Positions 24,069 to 34,125 of a stretch of 64,000 bases of DNA are shown here, piece after piece. The position numbers and the translations under genes were made by a program. Position 1 is the stretch's first letter. Each line of letters begins with the position of its first letter. The notes beneath the pieces were generated by a model that made no database searches, was not told the origin of the DNA, and saw only the letters and a list, made by a program, of their open reading frames with translations. Origin of the DNA: Zingiber officinale (Eukaryota; Streptophyta; Magnoliopsida; Zingiberales; Zingiberaceae); the NCBI RefSeq assembly GCF_018446385.1, contig NC_056003.1, positions 22,627,198 through 22,691,197 of the forward strand. Reading direction: 5' to 3'.

Positions 24069-27000
24069 GTGTCCTGTCTTATGCTCGCGACCATGAACTC
24101 TGAGCTTCAGAAGCAACATGAGTTGATGGGCGCTTACGATATGGTTGAACATCTTTGTCACCTATATCAAGGACAAGCAAGGCACTGGAAGAGGAACTCC
24201 AAAGAATACCTGGAAGATCTTAAGAAGAAGAGAAATAAGATTTCTACTTCAGATATACATGTTATAGAAGTCAACCTCTCTATTTCTTTATCGTGGGTAT
24301 TAGATACCGGATGTGCTTCACACATTTGTACTAATGTACAAGCGCTAAGAAATAGCAGGGCATTGACGAAGGGTGAGGTAGACCTACGAGTAGGTAATGA
24401 AGCACGGGTTGCTGCTATTGCTGTAGGAACTTACTATCTATCTCTACCCTCTGGGCTTGTATTAGAGTTAGTCGATTGTTGTTATGTGCCTGCATTAACT
24501 AAGAACATTATATCAGTTTCTTGTTTAGACAAGAAAGGTTTCTCGTTTACAATAAAGAACAAATATTGTTCCGTCTATTTAAACGATATGTTCTATTGTA
24601 GTGCACCTCTGATAAACGGACTCTATATTCTAGACCTTGAAAACCCTATCTATAACATAAATACCAAGAGGTTCAAGTCAAATGACCTGAACCAAACCTA
24701 TCTCTGGCACTGTCGCTTAGGTCATATAAATGACAAGCGCTTATCCCAGCTCCATAAGGATGGTTTGCTGGACTCATTTGATTTTGAATCTTATAAGACG
24801 TGCGAGTCATGCCTACTGGCAAGATGACCAAAACTCCCTTTAGTGGGCACAGTGAAAGAGCGACTGATTTGTTAGGACTCATACATAGTGATGTATGTGG
24901 CCCTTTCAATGTCGCTGCTAGAGGCGGTTATAGGTACTTCATCACATTTACTGATGACTTCAGTAGATATGATTACGTGTACTTGATGACACATAAGTCT
25001 GAATCCTTTGAAAAGTTCAAAGAATTCAAGAATGAAGTATAGAATCAGCTTGGCAAGAGTATTAAGATACTTCGATCCGATCGAGGTGGAGAATACCTTA
25101 GCCATGAGTTCCGTGACTATCTAGCTGAGTGTGAGATTCTATCCCAACTCACTCCTCCTTGAACACCACAGTGGAATGGTGTATCCGAAAGGAGGAATCA
25201 TACCCTATTAGATATGGTACGATCTATGATGAGTCACACAGATCTTCCGACATACCTTTGGGGCTATGCTTTAGACACGGCAGGTTTTATACTCAACCGA
25301 GTTCCGTCCAAGGCCGTGATAAAGACACCATATAGGATATGGACTGGGAGAGATGCCCAGGTGTCTTTCATGAGGATTTGGAGTTGTGAGGCTTATGTTC
25401 GACGTCAAGTCTCAGACAAGTTAGGACCCAAATCCAATAAGTGCTACTTTATAGGATATCCCAAGGAAACTAAGGGATATTACTTCTACATTCCCAGTCA
25501 GCACAAGATAGTTGTGGCAAAGACTGGAGTCTTTCTAGAAAGGGACTTTGTTTCTAGAAAGACTAGTGGGAGTACATTCGATCTTGAAGAAGTTCAAGAT
25601 GCAGATCCTAGCACTGAAGCCTCGATGGAAGTTGAACTGGAACCACAAAGTGTTGTGGATGATGTTGTTCCACAAAGAGTTGAGGAACAACAACCAGTTC
25701 AAGTAGACATACCTCTTCGCGGGTCTGATAGGGTACGTCGTCAGTCTGAGATATACTCATTTCTCTTGTCTGACCATGATGACATTGTGCTCATAGAGGA
25801 TGAGCCTACCACCTATCAGGAAACTGTGATGAGACCAGATTCCGAGAAATGGCTAGAGGCCATGAGATCCGAGATGGAATCCATGTACACCAACCAAGTA
25901 TGGACTTTGGTTGATCCACCTGAAGGGGTAAAACCCATTGGGTGTAAGTGGGTCTTTAAGAGAAAGACTGACATGGATGAGCTTATCTATAAGGGTCGCT
26001 TGGTAGCTAAAGGTTTCAAGCATATTTATGGTATTGACTATGATGAAACCTTTTCTCCAGTAGCGATGTTTAAGTCCATTCGGATCATGCTTGCTATTGC
26101 AGCCTACCATGACTATGAGATATGACAGATGGATGTCAAAACCGCGTTTCTGAATGGAAATCTACTCGAGGATGTATACATGACACAACCTAAGGGTTTT
26201 GTAGATCCAAAGCATACTAGCAGAGTATGCAAGCTGCATAGGTCTATTTATGGATTAAAGCAAGCTTCTCGGAGCTGGAATCTTCGATTCAATGATGCAA
26301 TCAAACAGTTTGGTTATATTAAGAACGAAGATGAGCCTTGTGTCTACAAGAAGGTTGTAGGGGATATAGTTATTTTCCTCATATTGTATGTGGATGACAT
26401 ACTACTCATTGGGAAGGACATCCCTATGCTTCAGTCTATCAAGACCTGGCTAGGGAGTTGCTTCTCAATGAAGGACTTAGGTGAGACATCCCGCATTCTA
26501 GGGATACAGATCTATAGAGATAGATCTAAGAGATTGCTTAGCCTAAGTCAGAGTACATACATTGACAAGGTACTCCTACGGTTTGCCATGCAGAACTCCA
26601 AGAAGGGATTTCTGCCGATGTCACATGGCGTGAGTCTTTCGAAGACTCAAGGTCCCTCTTCTAGAGAGGAGAGAGACCGCATGGATCAGATCACTTATGC
26701 CTCAGCCATAGGATCGATCATGTATGACATGCTATGTACTCGACCTGATGTCTCGTATGCTTTGAGCATGACGAGCAGATACCAGTCAGATCCGGGTGAA
26801 AGTCACTGGATAGCGGTCAAGAATATTCTTAAGTATTTAAGAAGGAATAAAGAATATTTCTTGATATATGGAGGCAATGATGAGCTAGCTGTAAAGGGTT
26901 ACAGTGATGCCAGCTTCCAGACCGATCAGGATGATTACCGATCGCAGTTAGGGTTCATATTTTGCATTAATGGTGGTACTGTCAGCTGGAAGAGTTCGAA

Positions 27001-27370
27001 GCAGGACACAGTAGCTGATTCTACAACAGAGGCCGAGTACATTGCTGCATCAGAGGTAGCAAAATAGGCAGTTTGGATTCGCAAGTTCATCACTGAACTT
27101 GGGGTGGTTCCTAGCATTGCTGACCCGATTGAGCTCTATTGTGACAACAATTGAGCTATAGCACAGGCGAAGGAACCTCGCTCACACCAACGGACCAAAC
27201 ACATACTACGGCGCTTCCATCTCATTCGAGAGATCATTGAGAGAGGAGATGTGAAGATTTGCAGAGTACCTACAGAGGCTAACATCGCAGATCCCTTGAC
27301 CAAGGCTTTGGCACAGAGGAAGCATGATGGTCACACTAGGTCATTGGGGCTTAGAGCCTACACTGATTGA
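24069..27370 (+). pseudogene. copia pol: protease, integrase, RT, RNase H (broken)
   Basis: Domains in order: aspartic protease with WVLDTGCASHIC (about 24294), GAG-pre-integrase with HCRLGHINDKRLSQL, integrase core from about 24850 with HSDVCGPFNV and WNGVSERRN, reverse transcriptase from about 25830 with [19 protein letters not shown] and the catalytic YVDDILLIG (about 26388), and RNase H with [20 protein letters not shown]. The reading frame shifts near 24820. In-frame stops lie at about 25040, 25160, 26123, 27065 and 27152, several where tryptophan, glycine or glutamate is expected. The product is therefore non-functional, though the order and motifs are complete. Confidence 0.9.
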
Positions 27371-27390
27371 CACTAGTGCTAGTGGGAGAT

Positions 27391-29240
27391 TGTTAGCTAG
27401 AGCCCTAGAGCCAATCATTTGATGATTATATTTTTGGACTTGTTGTATCATATTCTATATAAATAAAGGCATTTGGTTTTTGGTTATTATACTTATTTGT
27501 ATTGGTGCCAAATAAACTAAGTATAATAACGTCCTTTAGTAGAATGTTCTTACCTATATCAATCGATTGGTTGAATCGATAGTGAGATGATATAGGGAAC
27601 ACTACTCTTAATCATTCCTAGTCGAGTATTAACATTCAGGGACAATGTTGATGCAATAAGACTAACATGTAGGTCAACTCGATGACTTGATCTCACAAGT
27701 CATGGATATAGAGATATCAAGTTGACACATGGGTATGCATTGGAGAATGTATACTGAATGATCCGTCATGAGAAAGTATCATGAATCGTTATATGAGTGT
27801 CATATACTTTCTTATGTGGCTATTAGTATGACTACTAGTCCTTAGACCTGAAGTCACCATGGTTCCCTACATAAGGAGTTATGTACTTTGGTTTCGTCAA
27901 ACGTCACCCGTAACTGGGTGGACTATAAAGGCGATTACTGGGTATGTAACAAATTATGCGGAGGGATGTGAGTGATGTAGATGGGATCTATCCCTCCTAT
28001 ATGACGGGAGAGACATCGGTATTCTTGATAGAGTGAGACCACGAAGTGCATGACCATGCCTAAATGAGTCAATATGAGATATTGAGCTCATTTGATTTAG
28101 TGAGTCTACTTGGAGTTCAAGATTTAGATTGATCAGAGGATGACACGGTCTATGCCTCACATTGATCAATCTAGATGTCTAGGATAGAAGGACACTTGTC
28201 ATATTTTGTGAGAAGTCACAATTAGTAGTCACAAGGTGATGTTGGATCTCAACATTCTTGTAACTTGGGTAGTAATGATGTGTTGCTAGATACCGCTCAT
28301 TACTTATGCTCCTAAATGGGTTTAGGGGCATTGTCAACATTACAAGAACCTATAGGGTCACACACTAAGGACAATTAGATGGAGATTAGGTTTATATGAT
28401 GAACCAAGAGGATTAGATTCATTTGATGAATCAAATTGGATTAAGAGTAATCCTAATTGGGCTAATTGAGTTGGACTCAAGTTGATTCATATGTTCAATG
28501 AGTCTAATTTAGATTATGACTCATTAAATCAATTTAATTAAATGAATTAGATTCATTATATTAAATTGGCTTGAATCAAATGGTTGGATTAGATCAACCA
28601 TGGGAGAGATGTGGTCAAGTTTGACTTGACTTGAGAGGAAGATGGAGAGTCAAGTTTGACTTGACTATTTGTCACATCACAAGTGAGTTGGTAAAATGTG
28701 GACCAATGATGATGCTCCACATCATCATGGTTGCCACCTCATGGAAGTTACTAGTGAGTGCCACCTCATGGAGGTTACATTCCTTTCTTTAATGTGGCCG
28801 GCCACATTAATGTGAGGAGTTACACAAAGTGGCCGGCCACACTAATGTGATGTAGGTTTTCATTTTGTGTTTTTACTCTCATTCACTTCATCTCCTTCCT
28901 CTAGCCATTTTTTGCTCTCCCTCTCCTCTCCTTGGCCGAATCCCATAAGGTGCTAGCACACCTTGTTTTGGTCATCTCCACCTAGTGTGTTCGTGTGGAT
29001 ACATATAGAGAGTTGTCTACGTCGACAACTTCGAGATCCGGCGAATCTTGGACGAGCGGGATACGAAAAGGGCACACATCGAAGGTATAACCTTTTCTTT
29101 TGTAGATCTAAGTGTAGATCTAGGTAGAAACTCGTATTCGTATGTTTTTCAAATTTTTCTTTGCACGGATCCGTTGGCTAGGGGCTTTCGGGGTTTCCGC
29201 GACTCGAAAAAGCGGTTTTCGCGACCCGAAAAATCCAACA
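27391..29240 (+). repeat. 3' LTR of Angela-like copia
   Basis: 1850 bp, the same length as the 5' LTR. Preceded by the purine tract AGTGGGAGAT and followed by the GAAAC duplication. Confidence 0.95.
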
Positions 29241-29720
29241 GAAACAAGGTACGTCCACAATGTAGGTTGAGTTTGCAAGTACCAATGATTTTGACTACAA
29301 TCCTTGCATTATTTCCCACATATATCCATTTGTTGTCAACTGGTACCCGATGGTACTCCCCGTATGTATCTTGATCATGAGCTAAATGATTTGTTGCTCC
29401 TGAATCTATAATCCATAAGGATAAAAATTAGCTAACAACACTGAACTTGCAACGTAATGCTCATGGAAAATAAGATAAAAATGGATCTACATTTTTTAGC
29501 TTAGTACAACCCCGAGCAAAATGACCCTTCTTGTCACAGTTATAGCAAATTAACTTTCTCTTATATTTTTGTCCATATTTTTTGTTGGTGCGGGAAGCAT
29601 CCGACGATCGAACTCGTGTTTTGATAACGGCAAAGAATTCAAAGTTAAGATGTTTTTTAGTCTAACAAGTCTACTTGAGGATCTCAGGAAAGTACTAGCT
29701 GCGGTTAGGCAAAGGGAAAA

Positions 29721-29950
29721 CCCTAGGGGGCGGTAACCCTAGGTCATAGGGGGTGGTAACCCTATGCGGAAAGTCTTGGCAGGTCGATGGCTTCAGGCAA
29801 AAGTCCTAGGGGGTGGTAACCCTAGGTGAAAAGTCCTGGTGTCACGAACCAGGTGAAAGACTGGACTAGCCGGGGAAGCGGATGTCCAGCAGAAAGTCCG
29901 GAAGCATCGAGTGCTGAGCAAAAGTCCAGTCGATCTGGAGGATCGACTGG
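29721..29950 (+). repeat. hairpin-cassette array in solo SIRE LTR
   Basis: Successive short inverted repeats are separated by AAAAGTCC-like spacers: CCCTAGG/CCCTAGG (self-complementary core CCTAGG), CATAGGG/CCCTATG, CCTAGG/CCTAGG, CCTGG/CCAGG, CTGGA/TCCAG and CCAGTCGATC/GATCGACTGG. Arm sequence differs each time while pairing is retained. This matches the arrays in the other two SIRE-like LTR families of the window. Confidence 0.78.
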
Positions 29951-30281
29951 CAACAGGTAAATCTCCTGAGTGGAGTAGGTGAGGACGCGTTCCCCGCAGA
30001 GGGAACAGTAGGTGTCGGGTCGACCTAGGGTTTCCGGCTGGAAATCTAAAGTCAGACTCGGACAGTCCGAAGACTGTCAATTATTACTTACTGTGTTTTA
30101 TCAGATTCTAACATTGTCTTGCAGGGTATTTTGCTCGGACTAACCTTTGTTTGCAGGTGAGGAACCTGCTGGAAAAAGGCTGTCCGGGCGCCCGGGACCA
30201 AATTCTATCCCCTGCGCGACTTCGCCACGTGGAGCATCCTGGTTGGTTGGCCACGTCACACTCCAGGCACCCGGAACCGCA

Positions 30282-30289
30282 TATAAAAG
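30282..30289 (+). promoter_or_regulatory. TATA box of solo SIRE LTR
   Basis: TATAAAAG within CGCATATAAAAGGAGGG. The hairpin array lies about 330 bp upstream, which places it in U3. Confidence 0.6.
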
Positions 30290-31450
30290 GAGGGTTGAGG
30301 TGCAGCTTCAAAGCACAACGAATTCTAAGTGATCTTTCATCAACACGCTGCTCCAAAAGACGCTCCGAAGTGCTACTACAAGTACCCGACGACCCGAAGC
30401 TTCAGAATTAGCATTTATTGTTGTCGGTATAATTTTTGATAGCTTTTATTTGTACTCATAATTGTAATCTTTTAACGAGCTTATAGTTGTTGCCCACCGG
30501 AAGCGATCAAGGATCGCGGGCCTTCGAGTAGGAGTCGACTTAGGCTCCGAACGAAGTAAAATCGACCTGTCTCTTTGTGTTGTCTCTTTATTTTATTTCC
30601 GCTTATTCCGCTGCACGTTTTAACTCCGATAGTTTTCCGATAATCGAACGAAATAGCCACGAGCGCTATTCACCCGCCCCATCTAGCGCTTCTCGATCCA
30701 ACATTTTTTTTCCTTTTTTCTTGATTTGGTCTTGCCCAGCAATAGTACTAACTTCTTTTCCTTTCCCCTTTTCTCTCTTAAACCATCTTTTCTTATTCTT
30801 GGAACCAGAACCTTCAGCTGTAAAAACTTATCCAGTAATCCTTGTGGATTCTATTCTCTTCGTCTCAAGTTCAACATGACGTGAGACATCAATAAAAGTC
30901 TTAATATTTTCATTATATGTCCGATTTTGTTTCATTATTTCCAAAGAATCAGGAAGGGAATGGATTACTGTTTGAACTTGTTGTTCATCAGTCAACTTAT
31001 GACCAACAGTCTTTAGCGCCTGGATTATATTCTTCATTTCCTTCAGATATTAGATCATGGTGACATTTGGGCGCTTTTTGCAACTGTCAAACTTAATTAT
31101 CAACTGGCGAAGCTTACTGAGACTTACTCCACTGTACTTCTCTCTAAGGGCTGTCCAGACATCATGAGCTGATGGTAATGCCACATACTCAAATATCAGG
31201 TCATCCACCATTGAACTAATCAATATTCTCTTAGCAGTGAAGTCCTTCCTTGTTTATGATATATAGGCATCAAGGTCATGTCTGTGCTATGTTGTAGAAT
31301 CATCAGTCGGTTCTTCCATGAATTGATTTACAGCTTCTAGAACTTTTTGTTCCTCAATAACGTATTGTATCTTAAGGTATCAGATTTGTAGTTATCCTCA
31401 TATAATTTCTCTCTATTATTGAGTTCAGCTATGATGTTCTTAATTGTCAT

Positions 31451-33543
31451 AATCTATAAATAAATATATTATTTAATTATTCAGTGTAATGTATATGTAT
31501 GCAATTAACAATTGATTAAATATAATTTGAGTTGGTTTATAAAATCAAGTGATAACTACGTTTTCATTCATCATTTGTATGATTTAATCTAATTAACATT
31601 GATCAGTATATTATACACATCCCATCAAATGTACTTATCATTAAATGAACTAATCATTCTGTTGAGACTGTTAACATATAACATTTTTTTCCAAGTTTAT
31701 TAACACATAACATAACTTATCATTAAAATAGTACTATTTGTACATAACAATAGTTTCTATTACATGATTTTATTAATATAATCTTAATACTGTCCATACA
31801 TAGTGACAATAATAGCAACTGAACTATACTTTATTAGATAAGTTAATCCTACTCCCACTAAGACAAACATTAGAGGTTGTATTTGATATCACATAACTAC
31901 TCCTATTAGGAAAGACACTAGCACTATAGTAATCAACAGAAGTCCTATATTTCTAAGTTCAGCTCGGGCAAACTCAAGCAAATCAATTTCAAGATTCTCT
32001 ACTTGGTCCATATTAAAATTCTCCTCAAACTCTTCGAGATCCTCCTCAAACTCTTCAAGATCTTCCTCAAACTCTTCACGATCCTCTTCAAACTCTTCAG
32101 GATCCTTTTTTAGGAACTCATGGTGAAGTACTTCCATACACAATTATGTATATGAGATACTCCCTTCAAAGCGCCTCCATATATGGTGTGCTATCACTTT
32201 TGGATTCCCCGATAGTGAACGATCAAAACCTAAATCTTGTAATTTTTGAGGATGGGAAACTCTGTCTGCTCGAGCTTCCTGAATAGTCAATTGAGTCATC
32301 CAATGTGTCTTTTGAGTCCGTAAATTGGATCATATTTGATATCATGAATCTTCTCCCATAGCTCATTCCGTCGTACGTCGCAATGGGCCACCGTGCATAT
32401 CATTCGTAGTATCTAGAATTGAAAATAATAATATCAGCACAAAATTGACAAACCAGTAATAAAATCAGTTCATTTCAATTCACACATATGCATAGAAAAA
32501 TATACAGAATTCATAAGTAAATTAAAAAATATTTTTTTAAAATTTTGAGGAGCTTCAGTTGATTGACGCACTAGACCGGTCGATTGAGAAATCGGACCCT
32601 AAGTATTGGCTTAGGCCCTTGTTAGCATTAGAACTAATCTAATTGACATATTTAGTTATTTTTGTTTAACCTAAGCTCATTTAATTAAATCATTTTGATT
32701 GATCTGGTTAAACTAACGAATGGTTTGAATTAAATCAGAGTTCAGTTTAGACCAATCTAATTCGATATAGTCTAGTTCAAAACCAATATAGTTAAATTAT
32801 GTAAATCCAAATAAAAAATAAATATAATTAATTGAAAAATCAAAACATAAAGTTTAATTTTTAATTAATTAAAAAAACTTTCTGTTTTATATAAACATTC
32901 ACGTTTATTTTAGTTTCTTTTTAATTTTAAAAAATCAAACATTTCGAGTTTCCTCAAACGTTTTTGACAGAAGAATAGTAAAGAGTTATTATTCTTCTTC
33001 TCTGCCGCGATTTATCCACCGTGATGAACATGATTTGATAATCTTTGTTGTCGATCAGGGGTCATTAAGCACGTTTTGGCATCGGACGTCGGTCGACAGT
33101 GGCCCGACATGATCGTAGCGATAGAGAAAACAGAGTTTCCCCTTTTATTGCCGAGCAAAAGACTCAATTGCCATAGTTACGTGCAACACAGCCACCGGCA
33201 AGGGGACTTTTTTCTTTTCGAGCAATATGCTTTGATACCATTATTGTTTCATAAGAAGATTTGTACAAAATAAAAAATTCACAATGACCTCCCATAATAA
33301 ATCTTGATCTTCATCAGAAAACTCCTCATGATTAATAAACGACTAAATCCCATAAAGATGTCCTCTTTTTCTTCGATTACTTGCTCACATCTTCACCATT
33401 TCCATTCCTTGAAGCCTCTTAATCTCTTATATAAAGACAAGTGACAATAATACCACTAATAAATTAAAAAAATGAATGAACTCCTAATCTTCATCACCAC
33501 ACAGATACATAATTTGTTGTTACTAAAATTACAAGTGCCTTAT
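31451..33543. other. repeat-derived A/T-rich DNA, no supported gene
   Basis: Next to the start of the old copia gag, so part may be its unrecognised leader and 5' LTR. It includes an acidic-repeat ORF (31889-32143, minus) and a degraded minus-strand reading frame at about 32160-32400, both described separately. No other domain was seen. Confidence 0.4.
31889..32143 (-). other. 84-aa ORF: acidic 8-residue repeats plus hydrophobic tail
   Basis: The ORF has four near-identical acidic units of the form EEFEEDLE/EEFEEDRE (about residues 16-45), built from an imperfect 24-base DNA repeat at 32020-32110. A C-terminal hydrophobic segment, IGLLLITIVLVSFLIGVV, could span a membrane. There is no known domain. 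The repeat could have made the ORF by chance expansion, so it is not claimed as a gene. Confidence 0.3.
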
Positions 33544-33655
33544 AAATGTGGCGCAGTGCTAAAATACCGTGAGGAGAAATAATAAATTAAGTTCGATTCT
33601 CAAATGAAATAAATATTTTAGAAGTCTGATTTACACCTAAATTATAAAAATTAAA
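33544..33655 (+). mobile_element. possible degraded SINE
   Basis: GTGGCGCAGTGCTAAAA resembles a pol III A box, and AGTTCGATTCTCAA, about 45 bases later, resembles a B box. An A/T-rich tail follows near 33640. No flanking duplication could be confirmed, so this could be chance. Confidence 0.35.
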
Positions 33656-34017
33656 ATCATCATATAAGTTCGTTTGTGATAAAAGTTGGCCATATCTGTC
33701 ATAAAATATTTTGGACAAAAATGAAAGGGGTCCTATGTTTTTTGAAATCATCAAAGATCATTTTATTTAATCAAAACGGCTGTTCATCTTTCCAGCAACC
33801 TATGTAATATTACCCAATTATTCCTCAATTGCACTGTTCGATATTAAATTTTCCGGTCACACATATTAAATCCTGAAATAATCAGTTAATTATATGAAGA
33901 TGATAAATTCACATTATAATAACTAAAAATCATAGTAGCTATAAAATAATCAGTTTTGTTGTTTCCTTTATTTTATTATTTTTGTTTAAAAAAAAAATCA
34001 TTCTCTAGGACCAGAAG

Positions 34018-34125
34018 AAAACCAAAAACAAAAAAAACAAAAAAAAAAAAAACAAACAGCAAAACACAAAAAACAAAACAACCAGAGAAACAGAAGCAGG
34101 CGAACAAAAGAAAAAACAACAATAA
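34018..34125. repeat. A-rich low-complexity tract
   Basis: Strings of AAAAACAAAA-type units directly downstream of the NLR stop codon on the minus strand. Probably within its 3' UTR or flank. Confidence 0.85.

Larger units (their letters stand above)
20500..29240 (+). mobile_element. near-complete Ty1/copia element, Angela/BARE-like
   Basis: The element has two 1850-bp LTRs (20500-22349 and 27391-29240), TGTTAG...CCAACA ends, a GAAAC target duplication, an initiator-Met-type primer-binding site (TGGTATCAGAGCC at 22351) and a purine tract AGTGGGAGAT before the 3' LTR. The LTRs differ at roughly 40 sites by eye, so the insertion is fairly young. Gag is shortened and pol carries stops and a frameshift, so it is no longer autonomous. 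The lineage is inferred from LTR length and the RNase H motif wording. Confidence 0.93.
29583..30703 (+). mobile_element. solo SIRE-type copia LTR with hairpin array
   Basis: An 1121-bp unit with TGTTGGTGCGG...GATCCAACA ends, inserted in the old copia gag within a T run; TTTTT lies on both sides, so the target duplication is low-complexity. It holds a hairpin-cassette array (29721-29950) and a TATATAAAAGG box (30281). Near the end is a GCGCTATTCACCCGCC region, resembling the ATTCACACCCCCCT segment close to the ends of the other SIRE-like LTRs here. Confidence 0.86.
29241..31450 (-). pseudogene. old Ty1/copia gag, split by a solo LTR
   Basis: The minus-strand Gag starts at the ATG 31448-31450 (MTIKNIIAELNNREKLYEDN) and runs through a UBN2-type domain (MKNIIQALKTVGHKLTDEQQ, IHSLPDSLEIM) down to 30704. 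After the solo LTR it resumes with a CCHC zinc knuckle, CYNCDKKGHFARGC, near 29520-29550. Stops and frameshifts are present. It continues across the Angela-like insert into the pol fragment at 20074-20499. The LTRs of this old element could not be identified. It is the oldest layer of this nest. Confidence 0.8.
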
